Assembly (NCBI GenBank): GCA_910584185.1 | Contig: CAJTYC010000086.1 | Span: 1-9,666 of the forward strand | Source of the DNA: an uncultured Muribaculaceae bacterium | GTDB lineage: Bacteria > Bacteroidota > Bacteroidia > Bacteroidales > Muribaculaceae | DNA: 9,666 bases | Reading direction: 5' to 3' | Part shown: positions 1-6,064 of the stretch, in pieces | Numbering within the stretch: position 1 is the first letter of the stretch | Layout: each line of letters starts with the position of its first letter | Program-made: the position numbers and the translations under genes | The notes under the pieces: model-generated | Told to the model about the DNA's origin: nothing | Databases searched by the model: none | Seen by the model: only the letters and a program-made list of their open reading frames with translations

Positions 1-796
1 TGCCACGGCAGAAGACCCCGGACTTGAGGAGCTGGATTTGACACGCACCGCCACACCGGGCTGTGTCGGCACTCGGCATCCATTGTCGTTGGTTAAAAAT
101 GAAATGCTCAGCATATTTGCCAGCATGGGTTTCACAATTGCCGAAGGCCCTGAAGTAGAAGATGACTGGCACGTGTTTGAGAGCCTGAACTTCCCTCCTG
201 ACCATCCTGCTCGCGACATGCAGGACACTTTCTTCATCTCGCGCAATCCGTCTGACATATTGCTTCGTACCCACACATCGTCAGTGCAGACTCGCGTAAT
301 GGAGCATGCACAGCCTCCTATCCGAATAGTCTGCCCCGGCCGTGTATATCGCAATGAAGCTATCTCAGCCCGCGCCCACTGCTTCTTTCATCAGGTGGAA
401 GGCCTTTATATCGACAAAAACGTGTCGTTTGCCGACCTTAAACAGGTGCTCCTGACATTTGCACGCCAGATGTTTGGCCCGCAGACCAAGATTAGACTTC
501 GCCCCTCCTATTTCCCATTTACCGAACCTTCGGCTGAAATGGACATCAGCTGCGACATCTGCGGCGGTAAGGGATGCGCGTTCTGCAAGGGTACAGGCTG
601 GGTGGAAATCCTCGGCTGCGGAATGGTCGACCCGAATGTGCTCAAGGCTTGCGGTATAGACCCCGATGTGTATTCAGGTTATGCATTCGGCATGGGCATA
701 GAGAGAATCACTAACCTTAAGTATAAGGTTAAAGACCTGCGCATGTTCTCTGAAAATGATGTAAGATTCCTGCGTGAATTTGAGTCAGCTCATTGA
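1..796 (+). CDS. pheS: Phenylalanyl-tRNA synthetase alpha subunit, 5' end cut by window edge
   Basis: This is the catalytic subunit of the cytoplasmic PheST tetramer, which charges tRNA-Phe with phenylalanine using ATP. The frame is open to the left edge from base 2, giving 264 residues; roughly 75 N-terminal residues (the tRNA-binding coiled coil) lie outside, judged from the usual 325-340 residues. What remains is the class II catalytic core: the GTRHPLSL entry, the EGPEVEDDWHVFESLN segment, DHPARDMQDTF, motif 2 (YRNEAIS...FHQVEG, about 345-405), RPSYFPFTEPSAE, and motif 3 (FGMGIERITNLKY, about 684-725). Between PSAEMD and the LGCGMV segment sits a Cys-x2-Cys-x4-Cys-x2-Cys insert (551-586) that E. 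coli PheS lacks; I recall similar inserts in Bacteroidetes. The TTG at 38 is internal and not the start. nth follows 14 bases after the TGA, so the two are probably cotranscribed. Confidence 0.97.
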   Translation, partial: ATAEDPGLEELDLTRTATPGCVGTRHPLSLVKNEMLSIFASMGFTIAEGPEVEDDWHVFESLNFPPDHPARDMQDTFFISRNPSDILLRTHTSSVQTRVMEHAQPPIRIVCPGRVYRNEAISARAHCFFHQVEGLYIDKNVSFADLKQVLLTFARQMFGPQTKIRLRPSYFPFTEPSAEMDISCDICGGKGCAFCKGTGWVEILGCGMVDPNVLKACGIDPDVYSGYAFGMGIERITNLKYKVKDLRMFSENDVRFLREFESAH

Positions 797-810
797 GCAA
801 TTTTAAGCGT

Positions 811-1452
811 ATGACAATAAAGCAAAGATATGAGGGCATAGTCAAGGTGTTCAGCCAGACTATGCCCGATCCGAAAACGGAGTTGCATTACGACACTCCG
901 TTTCATCTTTTATTGGCAGTGATACTTTCGGCGCAATGCACTGACAAGCGCATCAATATGGTGACGCCTGCCCTGTTTGAGCGATTTCCGGAGCCTGCCG
1001 ACCTTGCAGCTTCAACCGAAGAGGAGGTTTATGAATATATTAAATCGGTCACCTTTCCCAACAATAAGACAAGGTCGCTGCTAAAAGCTGCAAGGATGCT
1101 CGAGGAGTCTTACGGAGGGGAGGTGCCTCGCGACATAGATGACCTCATGAAATTGCCCGGGGTGGGACGCAAGACTGCCAATGTGATGCTTGCGGTGGTG
1201 TGGAATGAGAGCGCCATGGCGGTAGATACACACGTATTCAGGGTGAGCAACAGGATAGGGCTCACCAACAATTCACGCAACCCCTTGCAGACAGAAAAGA
1301 CGCTCGTGAAATATATCGATGCTGACTTGATACCCAAAGCGCACCATTGGCTTATACTTCATGGCAGATATATATGCAAAGCACGTCGCCCGGATTGTCT
1401 GAACTGCCCGATTACTGAATACTGCAAATTCTACAACACCTCCAACAAATGA
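811..1452 (+). CDS. nth: Endonuclease III (base excision repair glycosylase/AP lyase)
   Basis: Removes oxidised pyrimidines from DNA and cleaves the abasic site by beta-elimination. From the ATG at 811 the protein has 213 residues, close to E. coli Nth (211). The helix-hairpin-helix reads LPGVGRKTAN with the catalytic lysine at 121, and the catalytic aspartate is 139 in AVDTHVFRV. The iron-sulfur loop is complete: cysteines 189, 196, 199 and 205 in the C-x6-C-x2-C-x5-C spacing for a [4Fe-4S] cluster. An in-frame TTG at 793 overlapping the pheS stop would add six residues. I prefer 811 because MTIKQRYE lines up with the N-terminus I recall for Bacteroides Nth. It probably depends on the pheS transcript. 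The next gene begins 135 bases later, with no clear terminator between them. Confidence 0.96.
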   Translation: MTIKQRYEGIVKVFSQTMPDPKTELHYDTPFHLLLAVILSAQCTDKRINMVTPALFERFPEPADLAASTEEEVYEYIKSVTFPNNKTRSLLKAARMLEESYGGEVPRDIDDLMKLPGVGRKTANVMLAVVWNESAMAVDTHVFRVSNRIGLTNNSRNPLQTEKTLVKYIDADLIPKAHHWLILHGRYICKARRPDCLNCPITEYCKFYNTSNK

Positions 1453-1486
1453 TGTAATCTCCTATCGTGCGAGAGAAGAAGATACA

Positions 1487-1585
1487 TGCAAATAACGCAA
1501 ATTGCTTTCAAAAAACGGCGTAAAGATAAATGCAAAAGTCGGCAGACTGCAAACAATTAAAATTTTTTTGTTAATTTTGCATTTG
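1487..1585. promoter_or_regulatory. Candidate operator region: GCAAA cluster with 10-bp inverted repeat
   Basis: Most of the 135-base gap before the TetR gene. GCAAA occurs on the + strand at 1488, 1497, 1532 and 1549, and as TTTGC at 1576-1580. AAATGCAAAA (1528-1537) is exactly inverted as TTTTGCATTT (1575-1584), 37 bases apart, and the right arm covers most of the -7 box. AGTC/GACT (1537-1540, 1545-1548) could form a small hairpin between the arms, and AATTAA/TTAATT (1555-1560, 1571-1576) is a second inverted pair. Autoregulation by the adjacent repressor is inferred from location only. Confidence 0.4.
1572..1579 (+). promoter_or_regulatory. Bacteroidetes-type -7 promoter box before the TetR gene
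   Basis: TAATTTTG fits the Bacteroidetes primary sigma factor consensus TAnnTTTG exactly. No TTTG -33 element is visible at the expected 19-21 base spacing; the nearest TTTG (1567-1570) is too close. The box ends 8 bases before the ATG at 1588, so a transcript from here would have almost no leader. Confidence 0.5.
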
Positions 1586-1587
1586 AT

Positions 1588-2175
1588 ATGGTTAAGAAGA
1601 CACGCGACAGATTTATAGAAGTAGCCCGTTCATTATTTGCCCGCAAGGGAGTGGAGAACACCACTATGAACGATATTGCTGCCGCCTCCGACAAGGGGCG
1701 ACGCACCATCTACACCTATTTCAAAAGCAAGCGCGACATATTTAACGCCGTTATAGAGAGCGAAAGTGTGGACTTGCTCAGCAATCTGGAAGAGATAGTA
1801 AAACAAACCATATCGCCCGAGCAGAAGCTGCGTGAATTTGTGCATACCCGCATGGAAACCATGCGCGAGATTGTATCGCGCAACGGCTCATTGCGAGCCG
1901 GTTTTTTCCGTGATGTGCGCAAAGTGGACCGAGCAAGAACAGTTATCTCAAAGAAGGAGATTAAATTGCTCATGCACATACTCCACGAGGGTGTTGCATT
2001 GGGGGTGTTTGAGGTGCCGAGCATAAAGGAGTGGGCTATCGTGATAACCAATTCGATTCAGGGTTTCGATGTGCCATACATCCGCAATAGCCTTACCGAA
2101 TACGGCATAGATAAGAGCGACATGTCGCGCATGATTGCCGACATGATACTCTATGGGGTGAAGAAAAGGGAGTGA
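1588..2175 (+). CDS. TetR/AcrR-family transcriptional regulator
   Basis: A 195-residue one-component regulator, the usual size for the family. The N-terminal DNA-binding domain is clear: RDRFIEVARSLFARKG (helix 1), then a helix-turn-helix at about residues 26-47 ending in the typical TIYTYFKSKRDIF. The rest is a helical ligand-binding and dimerisation domain with no recognisable ligand signature. The ATG is supported because the canonical first helix starts at once; no other start is needed. It ends in tandem stops (TGA TAA). fabG starts 56 bases downstream with no visible promoter between, so this gene may be cotranscribed with fabG-ispD-recG. A role in sensing acyl or lipid intermediates and controlling fabG, in the manner of FabR or FapR, is inference from position. 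It could instead regulate an efflux system elsewhere. Confidence 0.93.
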   Translation: MVKKTRDRFIEVARSLFARKGVENTTMNDIAAASDKGRRTIYTYFKSKRDIFNAVIESESVDLLSNLEEIVKQTISPEQKLREFVHTRMETMREIVSRNGSLRAGFFRDVRKVDRARTVISKKEIKLLMHILHEGVALGVFEVPSIKEWAIVITNSIQGFDVPYIRNSLTEYGIDKSDMSRMIADMILYGVKKRE

Positions 2176-2231
2176 TAAAGGATGTATAAAACTAAATATC
2201 GTAAGAATAAAAACAAAATATAAGATAAGTC

Positions 2232-2978
2232 ATGAAATTACTTGAAGGAAAAGTTGCAGTGATTACAGGTGCTGCACGCGGCATTGGTAAAGAAATTGCA
2301 CTTAAGTTTGCTTCTGAAGGAGCCAACATAGCATTTACCGACCTCGTGATAGACGAAAATGGCAAGAAGACTGAGGAAGAGATAGCTGCCCTTGGCGTAA
2401 AGGTGAAGGGTTATGCCTCAAACGCAGCAGACTTTGCATCCACTGAGGAAACTGTGAAGCAGATTAAGGATGATTTCGGCCGCATCGACATTCTCGTCAA
2501 CAATGCAGGAATCACCAAAGATGGTCTTATGCTCCGCATGACAGAGCAGCAGTGGGATGCCGTGATTGCTGTAAACTTGAAATCCGCATTCAACTATATC
2601 CACGCAGTGCTTCCGATTATGATACGCCAGAAAGGTGGTTCCATCATCAACATGGCCTCGGTGGTAGGTGTGCACGGCAATGCCGGACAAGCCAATTATG
2701 CCGCTTCAAAAGCCGGTCTTATCGCTCTTGCAAAGAGTATCGCACAGGAAGTTGGTTCACGCGGCATCCGCGCAAATGCCATCGCTCCCGGCTTTATCGA
2801 GACTGCTATGACCGCTGCCCTTCCCGATGATGTGCGTGCCGAGTGGTGCCAGAAGATTCCATTGCGTCGCGGTGGCAAGGTGGAGGACATCGCAAACGTT
2901 GCAACATTCCTCGCTTCAGATATGTCAAGCTATGTCAGCGGCCAGGTGATCCAGGTCGATGGCGGCATGAACATGTAA
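2232..2978 (+). CDS. fabG: 3-oxoacyl-[acyl-carrier-protein] reductase
   Basis: Performs the NADPH-dependent reduction of 3-oxoacyl-ACP to 3-hydroxyacyl-ACP in type II fatty acid elongation, in the cytoplasm as a tetramer. The protein has 248 residues, as expected of a classical short-chain dehydrogenase. Visible motifs are the Rossmann dinucleotide loop TGAARGIG (12-19), NNAG (90-93), and the full catalytic tetrad Asn115, Ser143, Tyr156 and Lys160 (YAASK), all at a constant +5 offset from E. coli FabG. The PGFIETAMT segment (186-194) and the C-terminal SYVSGQVIQVDGGM (233-246) are typical. The ATG follows an AT-rich leader with no Shine-Dalgarno site, as is common in Bacteroidetes. ispD starts 5 bases after the stop. 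A paralogous reductase for another substrate cannot be excluded from sequence alone, but FabG is the best call. Confidence 0.95.
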   Translation: MKLLEGKVAVITGAARGIGKEIALKFASEGANIAFTDLVIDENGKKTEEEIAALGVKVKGYASNAADFASTEETVKQIKDDFGRIDILVNNAGITKDGLMLRMTEQQWDAVIAVNLKSAFNYIHAVLPIMIRQKGGSIINMASVVGVHGNAGQANYAASKAGLIALAKSIAQEVGSRGIRANAIAPGFIETAMTAALPDDVRAEWCQKIPLRRGGKVEDIANVATFLASDMSSYVSGQVIQVDGGMNM

Positions 2979-2983
2979 TCCTC

Positions 2984-3730
2984 GTGAAAAGATATGCACT
3001 AATCATGGCCGCCGGCGAAGGCCGGCGTGCCGGTACGGATATACCCAAGCAGTTTGTGAAACTGCTTGGGATTCCTATGTTATGGTGGTCGGTAATGGCC
3101 TACTATAAAGCTGATCCGGATACGTGTATAAAGGTGGTGCTGCATCCCGGCTTTTTCGACGACTGGGATATTATGCTTCAAGAACTCCCCTCGCAAATAA
3201 CCGCACTCGGCATGCCTGCCGAATTGGCTACAATCAAGGTGGATGTGAGGGCGGGTGGACGCTCAAGGTCTGAATCTGTCATGAACGGCATGATGTCGGT
3301 GCCCGACGACGATGACACACTCGTATCGATACATGATGCGGCACGCCCCATGATAACTCCTGCAATGATAGCGGAGAATTGGGAACTCGCCGCGCGTCGT
3401 GGCAATGCCACTGCCCAAATGGCTGCCGTAGACTCGCTGCGGATATTGCGCGAGGATGACAACGGCATTTCAATGCCGGTAGACCGCAGCTGCTTTCGCA
3501 TTGTACAGACGCCGCAGACTTTTACTGCATCTGGATTGCATAAGGCATTTCGGGTTACGGCGGGTGAGGAATTTACCGACGAGGCTTCGCGCTTCCAGCA
3601 ACTCGACCCAACGAACATCAGGATTGTGGAGAGTCCCGGCAGCTCAAGCAACATAAAAGTTACGCATCCCACCGACTTCGCAGTGGCAGAAACTCTTCTT
3701 AGACTTCAACTGGAGAAAGGGGAAAGATGA
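2984..3730 (+). CDS. ispD: 2-C-methyl-D-erythritol 4-phosphate cytidylyltransferase (GTG start)
   Basis: Third step of the MEP pathway: joins MEP and CTP to give CDP-ME on the way to isoprenoid precursors. From the GTG at 2984 the protein has 248 residues (E. coli 236) and opens KRYALIMAAGEGRRAG, leading straight into the CTP-binding loop. The frame runs open upstream within fabG, but that part is out-of-frame fabG sequence with no family similarity, and the first downstream ATG (3005) falls inside the loop, so GTG is the sensible start. The catalytic set is intact: Arg15, Lys22 (IPKQF), Asp118 (HDAARP), Arg168, Thr176 (QTPQ) and Lys225 (NIKVTHP), matching E. coli R20, K27, D106, R157, T165 and K213. 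It is almost certainly translated from the fabG mRNA, and its TGA overlaps the recG start. Confidence 0.95.
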   Translation: MKRYALIMAAGEGRRAGTDIPKQFVKLLGIPMLWWSVMAYYKADPDTCIKVVLHPGFFDDWDIMLQELPSQITALGMPAELATIKVDVRAGGRSRSESVMNGMMSVPDDDDTLVSIHDAARPMITPAMIAENWELAARRGNATAQMAAVDSLRILREDDNGISMPVDRSCFRIVQTPQTFTASGLHKAFRVTAGEEFTDEASRFQQLDPTNIRIVESPGSSSNIKVTHPTDFAVAETLLRLQLEKGER

Positions 3731-5874
3731 TGAATTATCTCAACAGCGACATAAAGTATCTGAAAGGTGTAGGTGAAAAACGAGCTAAGATGCTTGCTGC
3801 CGAACTCGGCATATCTACATTCAGGGAATTGCTTTACACATTTCCCTTCAGACACATTGACCGCAGCCGGTTCTACCATATACGTGAGCTGAGCGGTGAG
3901 ATGCCTTATGTGCAGCTGAGAGGTAGATTCATAAGTTTTTCGATAGAGGGAGAGGGTGCCCGCAAGCGACTGCTCGGACTCTTTTCAGATGGTGAGCGAC
4001 TTATACAGACAGTATGGTTCTCTAAGGTTAATGCCCTTAAGGATTTGTACAAGACAGGTGTTGAGTATATACTGTTTGGCAAACCTTCGGAATATAGAGG
4101 AGGGTACAATCTTGTACACCCTGAAGTTACGCCATACGATGCACAACGTCCCGTAACCGGATTCCAGGGTGTATACAGCATGACTGAGGGTATGCGTAAG
4201 GCCGGCTACTCGCCGCGTTTTCTTTCGCACCTTGCAGACAGGCTAATATCTATGCCAGGATTTGAGACCATAGGAGAGACACTGCCTCCCGAGGTCATAA
4301 CGGAGATGCATCTTATGTCGCTCAAAGAGGCGCTGCGAAACCTGCATTTCCCTACCGACAATGCCCACTTGCAGAAAGCGCGTGAACGCATGAAATTTGA
4401 GGAACTGTTTTATTTGCAGCTCAACATCTTGAGGTTCGCACGTGCCCGGAGTCACAAGATAGTGGGACGTATATTCAGCCGTATAGGCGATAACTTCAAC
4501 AACTTCTATTCGAAATGCCTGCCATTTGAGCTTACCGGCGCGCAAAAGCGTGTGCTGAAGGAAATACGCAATGACATGCGCACCGGCAGGCAGATGAACC
4601 GTCTGCTCCAAGGCGATGTCGGTTCTGGCAAGACCATGGTGGCTTTTATGTCTATGCTGATGGCTTGCGACAATTCCACCCAAGGTGCATTGATGGCCCC
4701 TACGGAAATTCTCGCCACGCAGCATTACGAGACACTCCGGGCATGGGGTGAACAAATCGGACTTCAAGTTCGTCTCCTCACAGGGAGCACACGCGCAAAA
4801 GAACGACATGAAATCCACACGGGGCTGCTCGACGGCAGCATCAACATAGTGGTAGGCACCCATGCCTTGATTGAGGATGCCGTGCAATTTAAGGAACTCG
4901 GACTTGTAGTTATAGATGAGCAACACAGATTTGGTGTGGCGCAAAGAGCCAAGATGTGGGCAAAGAGCCAAGTACCTCCTCACGTGCTTGTGATGACAGC
5001 TACCCCGATACCACGCACACTCGCCATGACTGTATATGGCGACCTTGATGTGTCGGTAATCGACGAACTGCCCCCCGGACGAAAGCCGGTGCTGACACTT
5101 CTTCGATATGACGAAAACCGTATGGAAGTCAACAAACTGCTTGCCAGGGAGCTCGCTGCCGGTCGTCAGGCATACATAGTATATCCGCTTATTGCCGAAA
5201 ATCCGAAGTTGGAACTGAAAAGTGTGGAAACCGGATTGGAAAGGATTTCCGGCTTGTTTCCGCAATATAAGGTATGCTGCGTGCATGGCAGGATGAAACC
5301 GGATGTCAAGGATGCCCAAATGCAGAAATTTGTGAGCGGCGAGGCGCATATACTTGTGGCCACGACCGTCATCGAGGTAGGTGTGAATGTTCCAAACGCC
5401 ACAGTGATGGTGATTGAGAATGCCGAAAGGTTCGGCTTGTCGCAGATGCACCAGCTTCGCGGGCGCGTAGGGCGTGGGTCTGACAAGAGCTATTGTGTAC
5501 TGGTTACGAAACAGAACATAGGAGCGGATACACGCAAGCGGCTAACCATTATGACCGACACCACCGACGGCTTCCTTATCTCCGAAGCCGACATGCAATT
5601 GCGCGGACCCGGCGACATGGAAGGAACCCAACAGAGTGGGCTTGCATTTGCACTCAATATCGCCAATCTCGCCACCGATGGCCAGATACTTAATTTTGCA
5701 AGGCAGACAGCAATCCGTGTGCTTAACGCACATTCTGAATTGGCCGAGATAAAGGGAGACCAAGCCTACATGGCCGAGGGTACACTCCCTCTCTCTGAAG
5801 CTGGTGTAAACACTATCCGTCGTGAATTAAATTACCGATTCAAGAAAGAAGTGGACTGGTCACAGATATCTTAG
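3727..5874 (+). CDS. recG: ATP-dependent DNA helicase RecG
   Basis: A superfamily 2 helicase that remodels stalled forks and drives branch migration of Holliday junctions and R-loops. At 715 residues it is slightly longer than E. coli RecG (693). The N-terminal part (about 1-260) carries a helix-hairpin-helix-like YLKGVGEKRA and the wedge OB-fold region. Motif I is GDVGSGKT (296-303), followed by MAPTEILA (323-330), the DEQH box (397-400), TATPIPRT (424-431), ATTVIEVGVNVP (545-556) and motif VI QLRGRVGR (576-583). The TRG-like region runs through about 605-645 (RLTIMTDTTDGF, LRGPGDMEGTQQSG). Two adjacent ATGs (3727 and 3730) are possible; AGGGG at 3718-3722 sits 7 bases before the second and 4 before the first. 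The ATGA overlap with ispD suggests translational coupling. Confidence 0.97.
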   Translation: MMNYLNSDIKYLKGVGEKRAKMLAAELGISTFRELLYTFPFRHIDRSRFYHIRELSGEMPYVQLRGRFISFSIEGEGARKRLLGLFSDGERLIQTVWFSKVNALKDLYKTGVEYILFGKPSEYRGGYNLVHPEVTPYDAQRPVTGFQGVYSMTEGMRKAGYSPRFLSHLADRLISMPGFETIGETLPPEVITEMHLMSLKEALRNLHFPTDNAHLQKARERMKFEELFYLQLNILRFARARSHKIVGRIFSRIGDNFNNFYSKCLPFELTGAQKRVLKEIRNDMRTGRQMNRLLQGDVGSGKTMVAFMSMLMACDNSTQGALMAPTEILATQHYETLRAWGEQIGLQVRLLTGSTRAKERHEIHTGLLDGSINIVVGTHALIEDAVQFKELGLVVIDEQHRFGVAQRAKMWAKSQVPPHVLVMTATPIPRTLAMTVYGDLDVSVIDELPPGRKPVLTLLRYDENRMEVNKLLARELAAGRQAYIVYPLIAENPKLELKSVETGLERISGLFPQYKVCCVHGRMKPDVKDAQMQKFVSGEAHILVATTVIEVGVNVPNATVMVIENAERFGLSQMHQLRGRVGRGSDKSYCVLVTKQNIGADTRKRLTIMTDTTDGFLISEADMQLRGPGDMEGTQQSGLAFALNIANLATDGQILNFARQTAIRVLNAHSELAEIKGDQAYMAEGTLPLSEAGVNTIRRELNYRFKKEVDWSQIS

Positions 5875-5906
5875 CAGCATTTTTATGCACATATATAACA
5901 AGTGCT

Positions 5907-5953
5907 GGTGATAATATTACAAAAAAATATTAAATTTGTAACGATTTATCACC
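5907..5953. repeat. Nested inverted repeat around a -7 box
   Basis: Outer arms GGTGATAA (5907-5914) and TTATCACC (5946-5953) are perfect 8-bp complements. Inner arms TTACAAA (5917-5923) and TTTGTAA (5935-5941) are perfect 7-bp complements on nearly the same axis, separated from the outer arms by 2 and 4 unpaired bases. The inner right arm overlaps the candidate promoter box. It could be an operator or an RNA hairpin at the recG 3' end. It has no following T run and is AT-rich, so it does not look like a standard terminator. Confidence 0.55.
5931..5938 (+). promoter_or_regulatory. Candidate -7 promoter box for the amylase gene
   Basis: TAAATTTG fits TAnnTTTG exactly. It lies about 126 bases before the amylase ATG, which would give a leader of about 120 bases. 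No convincing TTTG -33 element is seen. It sits inside the nested inverted repeat. The rest of this 190-base gap holds a 9-codon ATG frame at 5980-6009 that I do not call a gene. Confidence 0.4.
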
Positions 5954-6026
5954 TAAACGCCGTTATCAAGTAAGGGTACATGAAAAACTCAGTTCACCAC
6001 AACGACTGACGGCCCAGACATAGAAC

Positions 6027-6057
6027 TTACAATAATGTAAAACTCAATATATTACAT
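6027..6057. repeat. Three alternating TTACA/TGTAA half-sites upstream of the amylase
   Basis: TTACA (6027-6031), TGTAA (6036-6040) and TTACAT (6052-6057) follow one another, giving a TTACA-ATAA-TGTAA palindrome and an ATGTAA/TTACAT pair that end 7 bases before the ATG. They may be a regulator-binding site or a hairpin near the ribosome entry site. The region is AT-rich, so chance is a serious alternative. Confidence 0.3.
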
Positions 6058-6064
6058 CATTCAC

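Noticed and set aside
793..810. TTG start for nth overlapping the pheS stop
   Set aside because: It adds only six residues, and the ATG at 811 matches the expected N-terminus. It remains possible but is less likely.
2843..2983. Upstream extension of the ispD frame to an ATG at 2843
   Set aside because: The added 47 residues are out-of-frame fabG sequence with no IspD similarity; IspD homology starts right after the GTG at 2984.
4243..5451. A 402-codon open frame on the - strand inside recG
   Set aside because: It lies wholly antisense to recG, whose helicase motifs are complete across the span. The translation is rich in His, Cys and Tyr, shows no family motif, and looks like a shadow of recG codon use.
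5875..5907. CAGCA/TGCTG and GCAC/GTGC pairs just after recG as a terminator
   Set aside because: The stems are only 4-5 bp with long loops, they are mutually exclusive, and no T run follows.
5980..6009. Nine-codon ATG frame (MKNSVHHND) in the amylase leader
   Set aside because: A frame this short is expected by chance. There is no ribosome binding site and no repeated regulatory codon pattern beyond two adjacent His codons.
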